NCBI GenBank assembly: GCA_019722365.1
Contig: JADFUC010002431.1
Span: 372,001 to 436,000, forward strand
Origin: Lithospermum erythrorhizon
Lineage: Eukaryota; Streptophyta; Magnoliopsida; Boraginales; Boraginaceae
Reading direction: 5' to 3'
Length of the DNA: 64,000 bases
Part shown: positions 13,037-25,593 of the stretch, in pieces
Layout: every line of letters starts with the position of its first letter
Position numbering within the stretch: the first letter of the stretch is position 1
Program-made: the position numbers and the translations under genes
Notes under the pieces: generated by a model
What the model was told of the DNA's origin: nothing
Seen by the model: the letters and a program-made list of their open reading frames with translations, nothing else
The model's database searches: none

Positions 13037-16032
13037 ATGATGGGGAAACATATGTATATAAAGCATGGCAAGGAAGATGAGGTGGAGATCGATTACCATA
13101 ACGGCTGCCTATCGGGGATCATTCATGCCTTTGATTACCATCAATGGAATTATATCAGAAGGATTAATCCCAAAACCAAAAAGTATATAGGGAGGAGATC
13201 ATCTGATGGTATGATCCTGCTTTCTTGGAACTTAATTTTCGTGTAATCGATAAATACTTTCGTTTATAACTACCCTTTCCTGTTGAGGATTAAACATAGA
13301 GAACCTGTATCCATAATTCAAACAGTACTTGAGAATTAAGTACTTAAATATTGGGTATGGAGTGTGCTATTTGTTAAGAGAGCATATTGATCATATGAGG
13401 CTTGGTTAAAGTTGTAGAAGTACTTAACTTCATTCACTTGTAACAAATTTACAGGTTTTTGTATCCTGACAACAAGAACGAAATTATTAGTTAGGTATTT
13501 CCCTTGCGGTTGGGAGTATCTACCTGTCGTTGTGCCACACTTCCTGCATTTTCTTTAAGAAATCGTTCGTTATTGCATTGAGTTGTTTCATCATAACTAA
13601 TTATAATGTCCACAATACATATATTCAATTAATCAGCATTCGATGCATGATAAAGGGGGAAGATGATCCTATCTGATTCTCTTGAATCACAATGATATGT
13701 TTTTCAAAATTGTTATAAAATTTCTAAATTTTATTGGATACCAGGTACAGGAAACATCCATACAACCTTACTTCAAAATCAGGAGTTTGAACAACTTTTT
13801 TGTAGCAATGAAAGACAACCCCCTGTAAGTTTGTTTATGGTCTTTATTGTGTTTAACCATAAAGCTTGTAATATTGTATGGAAAGTGACATAGGAACATT
13901 GTTTTTGTTAACCAGGGTACTAGATATTCTCCTCCAGCTCATAAAAGAACTCTTAAGTCTCGAATCAAGGTCTTCTCCAAGCTCAGGAATTGTAAGAAAC
14001 AGGATTCAGAATTTTCTCCTAGTCAACAATTGCAGAGAACTTATTCACTCCACCGTCTGGAACCTTCAGATCGCCGTCTAGATGAAATTTGGAAGAACAA
14101 GAAATCTGAAATTGGTGTCCCTCATGGTACTTTAGATAGTGTAAATCAATCAACAAAAGATGTAGATATCTTTGAATCAGCGAAAGGGACGAAGGAGTTG
14201 TCGCAAGAAAGCGAACGAAATGGTGATGATGGCACTGAGATGTTCTTGGTCATGCTTCCTAATTTCAGTGGAAAAGAAAGGTTCATTAAGTCAGGATCCT
14301 TCCCCTCAGCTGATATGTCGCGAAAGATGAACTTCTCGCCTAGTAAACTTGAGAACAAGATAAATGAGTTTTTTGTTTCATCAGAAGGAACTTTTCAATC
14401 TGTGAATAACATACAGAAGTATAACGAACATTTCAGAGCAAAGTCCTGGAACTTCACTTCTGACAGTGAGAAAATGTCTATTGATAAAAACTTAGGGGAA
14501 CACTTCAAGAGTTTGAAGCAAGAGTTGAAAGATGAAGAAAAGAACGAAGCGATTAATCCTCCAGAAGAATCTCAGCAAATTATTCAATCAAGTTCAAAAT
14601 TATCCCCCCTAACAGTCCTCCAGGATGAGCAGCCAACAGACGGAGATTCTAAGAAAGATTCCAAACGTTCCTTTGTGCTTGATGAGGACTCTGATGTAAA
14701 AAGGAATTTTATTCACAGAAAAAGTTACTCATTGAGTGATTCACTAACGAGATATTCTAGGCTGCTTGAGTTCACTTCAAGGCCAGGAATTGAATTGCAT
14801 ACTTCAAAGAGCTTAAAGTTGAGAAATGAGTATGATCCTCCATCAACTACAAATATTTCCTTCAAAAGAATACACTCGTTATCTCATATTGATTCTTATT
14901 TTCCAATTCGAGAGGATGAGCAAGGTTTGCCTCTTGAAACTGTCCCAGAGAATGGCTCGTTTGTTGAAGAAGATACGAACGATGAAGAAATACAAAATGA
15001 AACAGTGGAGAGGATGGGAGATGAAGTAAGTTTAGAGGGGCAAAGTAGCATATACGCCGGTGATCTTGAAGACACATTCGATAATAGGATAATGATCAGA
15101 ATCAAGGAAGAAGATGCAAATTGCTCAGTGAACACTGCAGAACTCATTCCAACACCAATCCAAGATTCAAATGCACGATGCTTAGAAGGTATGTTATCCA
15201 TAATTATTTGATGAAAATCGATGCTTAAGTTGTTATATAAGTAAGAATATAGCATCCCTAGCATTATCTTCTAGATTTTTAATATACATCCATAAATTTC
15301 TGTAAATAATTCACCAGATTCCACAATAAAATCTATTAGTGATAGGGGGTTAAGATAAAACCGTCATCTTCAATGTGGGACTGGCCCTCGTTCAACACGT
15401 TAACATTTGACAGGAATCTAATTCTTGTTAACATTGCAGAGAAAAGCATCAGAAATGTTTCCAAGGCATATTCTTCTATGGACTTAGAGAATGCACATGA
15501 GAAAGATTCTGACATGTACTATGTGAGGAAACTTCTGGCACGGTCGAGCTTCTTCAAAGATATCACTAATGAACTCTGGATTTCATATGACCATCCCTTG
15601 ACGAATGATGACATTCTTGAGAAAATGGAGGCCGATTGGCACCAAGAAATTGCAATTGAAAAGGAAGAAAGTTATGAGCATTATACTCATCATCAGATTT
15701 TATTTGATATAGTAAATGAGGCTATACTTCATCTACATGATAGAACATCCTTATACTATCCAAAGACATTGTCCTCTATTTGCCAAGAACATCTCACGCC
15801 TATAGGAAGGCGAATTGAGGAGGAAATCATCGCCACTACTCGTAGATTTCTCAGTCGAAAAGCGAAGCAGGATCAATCATTGGATGATATTGTTTGTGAA
15901 GATGTGATAAGGGACAATGAATGGATGAATCTCCATTCAGAAAGTGAGTGTGTAGCAATGGAACTAGAAGATATAGTTGCAGATGAGTTGTTAGAGGAAC
16001 TTTTATTTGAAGATCTTCTAGAACTGCATTGA
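13037..16032 (+). CDS. DUF4378 / TON1-recruiting-motif (TRM)-like protein
   Basis: Four coding exons: 13,037-13,208, 13,745-13,824, 13,916-15,188 and 15,440-16,032, all with GT-AG introns and matching phases, giving 705 aa. The first ATG is supported by an in-frame TGA at 13,025. The N-terminus (CLSGIIHAFDYHQWNYIRRI) resembles the conserved start of plant DUF3741/DUF4378 proteins, normally a CMWGxLHxxDYHHW-type motif. The middle is long, polar, Ser- and Glu-rich and likely disordered. The C-terminal ~190 residues form the DUF4378 region, with a YYVRKLL start and an acidic MELEDIVADELLEELLFEDL tail like TRM motif 2. TRM family proteins recruit TON1 and PP2A complexes to cortical microtubules and help orient cell division; that role is inferred from family only. 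Which TRM subgroup is unclear. Confidence 0.82.
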
Positions 16033-16182
16033 TAGGATATATATACTCCGTATAACATATTGTACAAATACCGTTAAGCACATTTAGGGGTACATATGTA
16101 TGTGAATTGATATCATTGATATATATGTAGTAGTAATTGTAATGTAAAGAAGAATTTTTATTATTTATGATAGGGGTTACAA

Positions 16183-16188
16183 AATAAA
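16183..16188 (+). terminator. Candidate polyadenylation signal
   Basis: AATAAA about 150 bases after the TRM-like stop codon, in AT-rich sequence. The position suits a plant near-upstream element, but the motif is common in DNA of this composition. Confidence 0.35.
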
Positions 16189-16239
16189 ATTTATGGGGAA
16201 AATTAACCCGGCGTAGAGTTTTTGTCAAATTATGGATCT

Positions 16240-17890
16240 CTAGCGTTCTTGTGATTTGTGAAATGTAAAGGCTTGTTTGAGCGATCTTGATAGAAGCTTG
16301 ACTTAAAAGCTTGAATTTGATTTGACTTGAGATTGAGATTGACTTGAGCTTGACTTGATTTGAGCTTGATTTGAACTTAAATTAGAGTTTGATTTGGTTG
16401 GATAGAAAGGCTGGATCAATGTCACCGGTAAATAGACTTGAGGCAATTACGGACTTGGATATGAGTCGGCGGGGCCATAGCAGAACATTCAGGTATTTAT
16501 TTGTATGGACTTGATCTTTGGATCTTAGACTTGATCTCCGATCTATCTTTGAAACGATGAAACTGCTATGACGTTCTTGGCGTAGGGCGTCTTTGAGTAA
16601 TGTTGATGGGACTTTGTAGGCTGGATAAGCCCCCATAACCTTGATGGACTGAATTTACTCATTACGAGATCACTTTTCTATTTTGTGGTGGGGACTATGT
16701 GGGCGAGGCAAACTTGTGTTTGATGATGCGCTTCTTGTACTTGATTTGATATATGGACTGAAACTTATTTGTATGGTAATGCGACGAAATGTTGAAATGG
16801 CGTTGCTTAGCACTTGTACTATCGGTCTTACTTGTGTTGTTGTAGAAGTGTGATTTAGGGGGATACTGACCCAGCGTGGGACATAGTGATTTGACTTTCA
16901 GCAGGACTTTGATTTGCAGCTTTAGTAAGCGTCATTTTAGCTTTTACTAATGGCAAAGTAGCTTGTTGTAGAGAGATGATGATCGATGAAGGTGGAGCGT
17001 TCGACTGTTGATGATAGCAATCAAGCTAGACGGGGGGCTTTAACGGCGTGTTTAAAACTTGAATTGTAGGGTTCAATATTCTATATCTAAGTTTGGTGAA
17101 TCAAATTTGAAATTTATCAGTGTTAAATCGAATTTTTGAATAATCGAGTACATGGCTTAATCTTGAATATTCGAAAGCGTTCTTGAGAAATTTTAGAGTG
17201 ATTATTATCGATTTTGTTTCAAACATGAAGAATTATTGTGTTTGTATAATAATTATTAATTTTAAATTTTTGTTTTTGGCCACAATTGTTTAACACCACA
17301 CGTTCTATTATTTTCAGCAGGGGATTTTGTGTGTTTTTTGGTGGTGGAATTGAATGAATGTGAATGAATTTCGGTCAAATAAGGGAGGTATTTACTAGGT
17401 TTTAAGACCCTCGAATGCTTGCTTCGATTGTAGGTTGATTTCGTAATGGATTCAGATGCTGGCGTTGAATTTTGAGGCCCGAATACGGGCCAGTGTCGGA
17501 TAATTTAGGAAGTACATTTCCTCCAAGAAAGTACTTTGGGCGCCTATTTCATATACGAAAGGTTTCGGATTAACTACAGGTGAAAACGTTTTCATATTGA
17601 CCCCGAACCTTTTGGAGCCTTGATTTTGCACAACCGACTTAGGAGTTGATTTTGAACCACGTAACTTTCGTAGTGTTGATTTTGAGCAAGCGTAACTTTT
17701 GGAGTCTTCATTTTTACGCCCGTGGTTTTAGATTAACCGTTTGATACGTGGCCTTGAACATTATACGGCGAAATTTAATCAATAAAATTAGAAGGAGTTT
17801 TTCGAGGTTTGATATGAATTTAGGGTTTGTCGAGAGCACTGTCGGCGATATGTGACATTTCGGTGGCACCGACCACTGAATAATTTGATT
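16240..17890. repeat. Repeat-rich block of unknown origin downstream of the TRM-like gene
   Basis: Less AT-rich than its surroundings and without a gene. At 16,280-16,400 it carries a run of short units built on CTTGACTTGA and CTTGATTTGA. At about 17,595-17,735 it has four imperfect units of ~30-35 bp centred on GAGTTGATTTTG, each followed by a variant of CACGTAAC. The longest ORF (84 codons, minus strand near 16.5 kb) has no recognisable similarity. It may be a decayed retrotransposon or satellite-like sequence; I cannot assign a family. Confidence 0.45.
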
Positions 17891-18974
17891 CATTTGTCTT
17901 AATCAATTTAATTATTTTTTGATAAATTTTTCGATGTATACAATAATTGGAGAATATCGTATTCTTATCATGCAAATAATTGATGTTTAGCTTTTTGAAA
18001 TTGAGCTTTGATATTCAATTATTAATTATTTTTGAAAAAAAATATAAAATTTATATAATTGAATTTGTCTTTTAAAATATTTTCATAATATTAATTTTTT
18101 AATTTTTTTAATAATATAATTAAAAAGTAATTGAAAATTAAAGATTTACCTCGATATGTGAAAAATTCAATTGTTTTGGATTGAATGGAGTAATTGATTA
18201 CCGTAGAAACTTTCAAATCATGTTTGGGCCATATCCTCAACAATTACATTGATATTAGTGTTGGTCAAGATTGTGATTTGAACTGATTGTAATCATATCT
18301 TTAGATATGATATTATTATAATATTTATCATTATTATTTGTTTATAAACAAATCGAAATCACCATTATCAAATCATATAGTTATAAATCTTAAGAAATAA
18401 AAATAATTTATTGTTGTGTATATTAATTTATTTAATTTATCATTTTTTGGGCACTTTTTCTTTTGTGTACGTTCAAATTGTTTGTAACAAAAAGCATAAA
18501 TTGTAAGTTACTATATAAATCGATATATTAATAAAAAATTATTCTTAAAACCTTTTTCTCAACAATCAAATATTTCAAGGAGATAATAGTTCAAAGTTCA
18601 AACAAAATACGTTTAATCAAATAAAGGAGATAATAGTTCAAACAAAATACGTTTAATCAAATAGGAGTAATAGATATATACTACATGTACTCACCAAAGC
18701 AAAATTTTATGAAAATGGAAAGCATACTTTCATTTTCCAAAAATTATGATGTGGCGAGGTGGCTGGCCCTAGAACACCTTTAGTTCCTCTATTGACTACA
18801 TAAATAATACACAATGATTTAATTTGTACTCCGTATTTGGAGACTAATTCATTAAACATTGAAATGAGCAGCTATTTAATCTAGAGTCTATCCATAATTC
18901 ATATGACTCACAGCCTCATAGGAGCAACAAAGGTTCAATTTTATTTTATCCCTTGAACATCTCGTTTTCTAATA
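17891..18974. other. AT-rich intergenic sequence with a short direct duplication
   Basis: No gene. A ~40 bp tandem duplication lies at about 18,580-18,664 (shared core CAAAATACGTTTAATCAAAT, in both copies preceded by GGAGATAATAGTTCAAA). One TACTCCGTAT decamer is at 18,827. Confidence 0.6.
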
Positions 18975-19239
18975 CTCCTTCCGTCTTTTTTAATGATCGT
19001 TTAGCGATTTGTACATAGATTAAAAAAGTAAAAATAATTTAAAAATGCATTGAAATTAAAATATAGAGATATCAAATTAATAATTGAAACGATATCATTG
19101 GTTAGTTTGTTTATTTTAAGAGAAAAAATAGTCAAAAAATATATTGAAAATATGAAAATGTTATTTATTATGCTAAAAGAATAATTATAAAAAAATAATT
19201 TTTTTTACTAAAATGTCAACTATAAAAAAACGGAGGGAG
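18975..19239. mobile_element. Stowaway-like MITE, ~265 bp
   Basis: Starts CTCCTTCCGTCTTTTTTAAT and ends TATAAAAAAACGGAGGGAG, flanked by TA (18,973-18,974 and 19,240-19,241). The termini are clear inverted repeats; the interior is non-coding and AT-rich. Confidence 0.75.
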
Positions 19240-20297
19240 TATGAATGAATTCTAAATACCTAATTAATTTTGGCAACAAATCACGATAAGATGAATCCCA
19301 AAACATAAACAAAAGTCAACGCAAAGCTGACTCAGCACTTAGGACTCTAAATAAATAGGATAAACCTTTAATTAATTTGGAGAAGAAAATTAGTTTGTAG
19401 TAACAAATCATTAATTAAATTTTGATTTTTCTTGCATGTGTTCGTTCTTGTCCTTAAAAACACCACACAAAAGAAAATATTACTTTCTCTATTTCAAATT
19501 AATTGATATTTTGAAATTGCGTGTTAAGGCTTTGACCATAAAATTACTTGTTATTCATTAATCTAGAAAATATAAAATTGATATTATTGAATTTGGTTTT
19601 AAAAAGAAATAGTTTTATAATATTATTTTTGTATTTTTTCGCCAATGTGCATGAAATAATTGATTAAATTATTTCGAAAGTGAGAAAGTGATTAATTTTA
19701 AGTGGAGGTAGTATAAAATATCTCTAAAATCCACTTACTTAAATATTCTAAAAAAATACAAGAAAATAATATTTTGAAAATATTTTTAATTACAAACATG
19801 ATAATTTCAATTTTATATTTACTAAAATAAAATATAAAAGGAACCTCGAGGAGCCGTTAGTGTGACGATTTCACACTTTCTAAAAAGGAGAAATGTAAAC
19901 GTTACTAAAAATAAATTAAAGATAAAACTTCATAGTAAAAATGAGTCTCTACTTACGTGCTTACACAGATTTTATAAAAAGCATCGGCTCTTAGATAGTG
20001 ATCTGCTTGGATTGAATGCATCCCCATAAGCTATCATGTTGATCCCGGACTGATTTCATATAAAAGCTTGAGGGGACATTTAAGGCATTTCATGTTTCTT
20101 TTAAATTAACTAACCTTGCATTGCATGTAATGTTTATGGGGGAATAGTTACATGTTTCTACTTGAATTAAGATGAAAGTACAATTGTACCCTTTAGCGTA
20201 AAACAGTTCTTAGATTTTGTAACTCACCAAATGAAATATAATAATGAATGAATTATTTTGATTTATTTTATTATATCCAAACATTACCATTATCATA

Positions 20298-20512
20298 CTC
20301 CCTCCGTTTTTTATAATTGTCGTTTTGACATAATAAATAGTATTTTTACATTTTTAATATATTTTTTGACTATTTTTTCTCTTGAAATAAACAATCAACC
20401 AATGATATTGTTTGAATTGATTGTCGTTACGTTTTATTTTGCTTTTAACTAATGTTTTTCCGCAATCTATGTGCAAAGTGCTAAAATGACAACAAAAAAA
20501 CGGAGAGAATAG
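20298..20512. mobile_element. Stowaway-like MITE, ~215 bp
   Basis: Starts CTCCCTCCGTTTTTTATAAT. The complementary end reads AATGACAACAAAAAAACGGA, then GAGAATAG and TA. TA lies on both sides. The first 30 and last 30 bases pair well (TTGTCGTTTTG against CTAAAATGACAA). No coding capacity. Confidence 0.75.
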
Positions 20513-20539
20513 TAAATTTGTGAATCCTTTAATTAGTAC

Positions 20540-20840
20540 ATCAATTATCTGATCCAGTCCACGAGGCACATCTCGGCGGAGATCAGTCGCCACTGCTGAT
20601 GCGCTCTGCTTGCGTCGGCGTGGGATTCGATCCACGTAGCGGCCAATGGTATTTGCTGAATCAGGAGTAAATCTTCATTGCGGGGATTACTTGGTATATT
20701 GGGCGTGTGTGGGGAATTGAAGGCTACGGGCCGTTTGAGGCACATCTCGAGATAGCACTCACAGCATTGATGATGGTAGCAGGTGCGAGCGTCGCTTCGT
20801 TGAGCGCATCAGCAGTATCTGATCACGTCTTCAACAATAA
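20540..20840. other. GC-rich island upstream of the asparagine-synthetase-like gene
   Basis: About 300 bases of GC-rich sequence in AT-rich surroundings. It contains an internal inverted relation: GAGGCACATCTCG occurs at about 20,561 and again near 20,737, and CTGATGCGCTC near 20,595 is matched by its complement GAGCGCATCAG near 20,799. Short ORFs cross it on both strands but I recognise no product. It ends about 250 bp before the gene's TATA box and could be a transposon or gene remnant. Confidence 0.4.
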
Positions 20841-21087
20841 ATGTACATATATGGGATATTACAAAGCGATAACTTTTTTCAATAAACGTAAACAATAAAT
20901 TATCCTTATTAGCATCGCAATTGCATTAATAAGTAGTGCATTTATTATCGTCTCCCTTTTTTTGGTTTTCTTTTCACTTTGCTTTGAGTTTTGACTTTTC
21001 ATCCACTATGGTCACATAATTTTAATTAATTTACAATAACATAAAATATCAAAATATTGGGGAGGCGGCGAATGGTCGCTGCTTTAC

Positions 21088-21095
21088 TATAAATA
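21088..21095 (+). promoter_or_regulatory. TATA box of the asparagine-synthetase-like gene
   Basis: TATAAATA, 42 bases before the ATG. A start site 25-35 bases downstream would leave a very short 5' UTR of roughly 10-25 nt. Confidence 0.6.
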
Positions 21096-21136
21096 GAGGA
21101 TGATGTTAGTAAAACATGGAAATAAGATTAGAAAAC

Positions 21137-24100
21137 ATGTGTGGAATTTTAGCAGTTTTGGGATGCTCTGATTCTTCTCAGGCTAAAAGGTTTCGCATTC
21201 TGGAGCTCTCTAACAGGCATGTCTGTTTATACACTAATATACATTTGCCAAAATAGAGGCTTAAGTATTTCTATTTTCAAGCCAATTTAATACTCTTTTA
21301 AAATGAGCTAGACTTTTAAAATTTTGAACTTTTAATATTTGTGTATGTTGTACATAAAGTATTTAAAGTTACATAGTTGCACATACAATCCTCGTTAGTA
21401 GTGATGAAATCAATATTTTTATGAAATGATGATTAATGAATTCTTACAAGAAAAAAATTATAAATTTAAAGAGGCAAATCATATAATTCTTGAAAGTATA
21501 TATAGTGAAATTTTACTTTTCAATAACAAATGTTTATTTTTTAAATTATTAGGGAATGATTTATTTACAAAATATTAGGTGATGAAATATCAACAAATAT
21601 AATTTAGACTAAATAATTATTAGTTTCATTGCATGCAACACTTCATCAAATACGATAATCATTTACATACATATATAATTTCAATGACTTACTTGTACAA
21701 ATATATAAACTTTCGAAACTAAGTAATTATTTTTGTCGAACTCCAAACAATTATGTCCTCATTATCTTCCAATATTCGATTACCATAAATAAACTTATCC
21801 TGATTTGGTAGCTCAAATTATTATTATTATTAGATTAAAGCATCGTGGACCTGATTGGAGAGGATTTTATCAGCATGGTGATTATTATTTAGCTCATCAG
21901 AGGCTAGCAATCGTTGATCCAGCCTCTGGAAATCAGCCATTATTCAATGAAAACAAAAATATTGTCGCAATTGTGAGTTTTTTGAACAATTTATTAAAAT
22001 GTTTTTTTTTCTTAATTTATTTATCTAACTTCAATTTTTGGGACAAATATTAAGGTAAATGGAGGAATTTACAACCATGAACAATTGAAGAAGCAGTTGA
22101 GAAACCATCAATTCTTAACTGGGAGTGATTGTGATGTGATTGTTCATCTTGTGAGTTTTATGTTCAATACGGAGTATATTAATGTCATTGTTTTCTTAAC
22201 CATTTGAATTAAATCATTTACAAAGTAGTCGATTCTCATGGACGCTATTATTACTAGGCAAGTCAATGGACTTCAATCTACTTATTTTGAACTAGTTAAA
22301 TTGTTTTGGTACTTTACGTTTTTGTTTTTCCGCATCTAACATCTGACCATCAATTTTCCTTTTATTCTTTGTTCAAAAAATTGAAAGGTCAATAAAAATG
22401 AATTATTATTTTGGTTTATCATCATTCAATGCAACTTTTTTTTTTTTTTTTTTTGATTCGTCTTTTAATTTTATTTTCTTGTCTTATATTTTTAGTGGTC
22501 ATTAGTTAATAATGGTCTCTACTTGAAAATAATAAAACTATAAAATTTTATCGGAAACGTTGGCCTAATAATCTATGTGACATTTACAAGCCGGCCACTG
22601 AAGTGCTTAGCCTAGTCATATATATAGTGTGATAAATTGTGATGCATATAGTGGCTTGTGATATGTGATAGGTTGTTAGTGTGTTTGCGTGGAACTCTAC
22701 ACTTTGTGTGAGAACTCTCCCCAATGCTTTGTGCCTCCCGGCTCAAGCGCGGTTAGGTGGTTGTCATGTGCAAAATTGTGTGAATGCTTTGTGATAGCAA
22801 AAAGAATGTTTTAGAAATGAGATAAGGTGAAGATAAAAAAGACTACTCCATAATAGATAAAACATGTAGGTAGTGTAATAAATCATTTTGATTTATTATA
22901 CTAAAAAGCCATAGAATGTAGAAAGTTTAACTCCATATGACATTGAAATTAAGGACTTGTCGTTAGATCACCACAAAAAAGAGTTTAGTTTTTATTGAGT
23001 CCAAAGTCCTTTGTAACTTGTCAATTGATTTTAGATGAAACCTATCTTTGTTCATTATTTTCTAAGTTTTTATGGTATGGACTATGGAGTATTAATTAAT
23101 TGTTATTGATAGACTTGAAGAACTAGTCTGAATCTTTCCAACATATTTTGTTTCAACAATAGTACACTAGCTTAACTTCGTTGTTTGATTTCTTTCATCT
23201 TTACGAGGAATATGGAGAAAAGTTTGTCAATATGTTGGATGGAATGTTTTCTTTCGTGTTACTGGATACTCGCGATAACAGCTTTCTGGTTGCTCGCGAT
23301 GCCATTGGGATCACTTCACTATATATCGGATGGGGAAATGACGGTAAACACTGAAACTTCCCTTAACAATGGAACTTTTTGAGCACTTTTTGTTGACTAC
23401 TGAATCCAACATTTTGTTTGCAGGTTCTATCTGGATATCTTCGGAATTGAAAGGCCTAAAGGATGACACTGAACATTTCGAAGTCTTCCCTCCTGGATTT
23501 TTGTACTCCAGCAAGACGGGCGTGTTCAGAAGGTGGTACAATCCTCCGTGGTTCTGTAAGGCTATCCCATCGACTCCTTATGATCCAATAGTCCTGAGGA
23601 CCGCCCTTGAAAACGTGAGATTAGTTAATACATTTGACATCCATATTAAACTTTATGTTTTTAAACTTTATGTTTAATATATTAAACTTTATGTTTTTAA
23701 AATTTGATCATCAGGCTGTGATTAAAAGCCTAATGGGTGATGTATCTTCCGGAGTTCTGCTTTCTGGCGGTATTGGATCATCATTGGTTGCTGCTATAGC
23801 GAGTAGATACCTGTCAGGAGCAGAGGTTTCAAGGAAATGTGAAGCTCGACTCCGTTCTTTCTGCATCGGCCTCAAGGTTCCCCCACAACTCTAGAATAAC
23901 ACTTTTTGTTTATGGATTGTTTATATTCTTTATGACATTCTTTGCATTCAGGGTTCGTCGAAATTGAAAGCTGCAAGAGAAGTGGCTGATTATCTAGGAA
24001 CCACTCATCACGAGTTTCACTTTACTGTTCAGGTAAATAGATTTCTTCTTCTGTTTGGAACTTTGTGTTAACAATTCTTATTCATTTCATTTCAACTGAA

Positions 24101-25593
24101 AGTTTTCCCTTTTGGTACTTGAAAGGATGGAATTGATGCAATTGAAGAAGTCATTTACCACATTGAGACGTATGATGTGATGACAATAAGAGCAACCATA
24201 CCGATGTTCCTTATGTCTCGTAAGATCAAGTCCTTAGGCTTGAAGATGGTTGTATCAGATGAAGGTTCCGATGAATTATTTGGAAGAAACTTCAACTTGA
24301 ATAAATATTTCAATAAGGAAGAGCTCCACCGTGACATATGTCGTGAGGTATCGACTTTTCACTTTTGAATCAGAATACAAAACTTGAAGACATAATCAAT
24401 AGATTGACTTGATTCTTCTGTTTGCTGCAGATGGAATCTCTTCACCATAACAGTTGTATAAGGGCGAATAAAGCAACCTATGCATTTGGACTAGAAACCC
24501 GAGTCCCATTCTTAGATAATGAATTTATCAATGTTGCGATGAATATTGATCCCAAGTGGAAAATGGTAATTCAAAGAATTTTATTGTTGTAAAGTTAGAT
24601 CATGAAGTTCATTCTTCTTTTTCTTTCTAATCGATTGTTTCAGATTCAGATTAAACCAGATCTAGGATTTATAGAGAAATGGATATTGAGGAGGGCTTTT
24701 GATCATAGAGAGAAGCCTTACCTTCCAAAGGTATGATATTCTAACATTCTATTCAGTAACCATGAACAGAATCAAATGACCGATTTTGAAAGACCATTTC
24801 AATATAAAAAAATTACTGCTTAATGTTAGCAATTATTTGCAGCATATTCTGTATAGGCAGGAAGAACAGTTCAGCATCAATGGTTTATGTGATAGATGGA
24901 TTGAAGGGCTTAAGTTCCATGCTGAGCAACATGTATATCTTTGTCTCAAGTATAATCAACCATCACCGAACAAGTTTTTCGACTGCAGAAAGTGATTGCA
25001 GGGGCTGTATTACCTAGTCCTTCACTAATTGCAATATTTTTCTGATAGGTGACTGCCAAAATGATGCTCAATGCTGCCAAGATTTTCCCTCATAATATCC
25101 CAATCACAAAAGAAGCATACTACTATAGGATGATCTTTGAGAGGCTCTTCCATCAGGTAATTGTTGTCAAAATTAGTCCATAGCCATCATTGCAATGTAA
25201 CTTATTATTGCCAAAAAAAGAGCAATATTTCTTACAGTATTACATTGCTTCGAGGTTCAATAAACTAACATCTTTTCATCTTATATGAGTTGATTATATG
25301 AATACGACAACATTATTCAATTCTTTTTGCAGAATTCTGCAAGATTCACTGTTAATGTTGGACCTGGTGAGGCATACAGTGCTCCTAAGGAGATTGGATG
25401 GGATGCAGTTTGGTCGAACAACATAGGACCTTCAGGCGTAGCTGAAATAGGCTTCGACGATATAACTTTTGGAAATAACTACGAACTTGATCTGGTTACC
25501 GGAGAGTTGGCAGCAGAAGTCATAGATAATGTGCCTCAGCTAATGACAGCAAATGTAGCTACAACCATAGCATCGATCGCTCTTTTGAGCTGA
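21137..25593 (+). CDS. Glutamine-dependent asparagine synthetase-like protein, catalytic residues altered
   Basis: Thirteen exons: 21,137-21,216, 21,834-21,972, 22,055-22,150, 23,208-23,343, 23,424-23,614, 23,715-23,876, 23,952-24,032, 24,126-24,347, 24,431-24,565, 24,644-24,730, 24,843-24,932, 25,049-25,156 and 25,333-25,593, giving 595 aa, the usual length for plant AsnB-type enzymes, which make Asn from Asp, Gln and ATP. The N-terminal glutaminase domain keeps the nucleophile Cys2 (MCGIL), but the usual NGEIYNH reads NGGIYNH (Gly77). In the synthetase domain the PP-loop SGGLDSS reads SGGIGSS (Gly235 for Asp), and SGEGSDEIFGGY reads SDEGSDELFGRN. The rest aligns well, e.g. RVPFLD and KEAYYYRMIFERLF. 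Intron 1 needs a GC donor and exon 4 a shifted acceptor. The frame is open throughout, so it may be expressed; whether it makes asparagine is doubtful. Confidence 0.88.

Noticed and set aside
14896..15264. Minus-strand ORF of 122 codons
   Set aside because: Antisense shadow of TRM-like exon 3, which has the stronger coding evidence and splice structure.
21137..25593. Calling the asparagine-synthetase-like gene a pseudogene
   Set aside because: There is no stop or frameshift over 13 exons, and a TATA box and Cys2 are kept, so it is listed as a CDS with altered residues rather than as broken.
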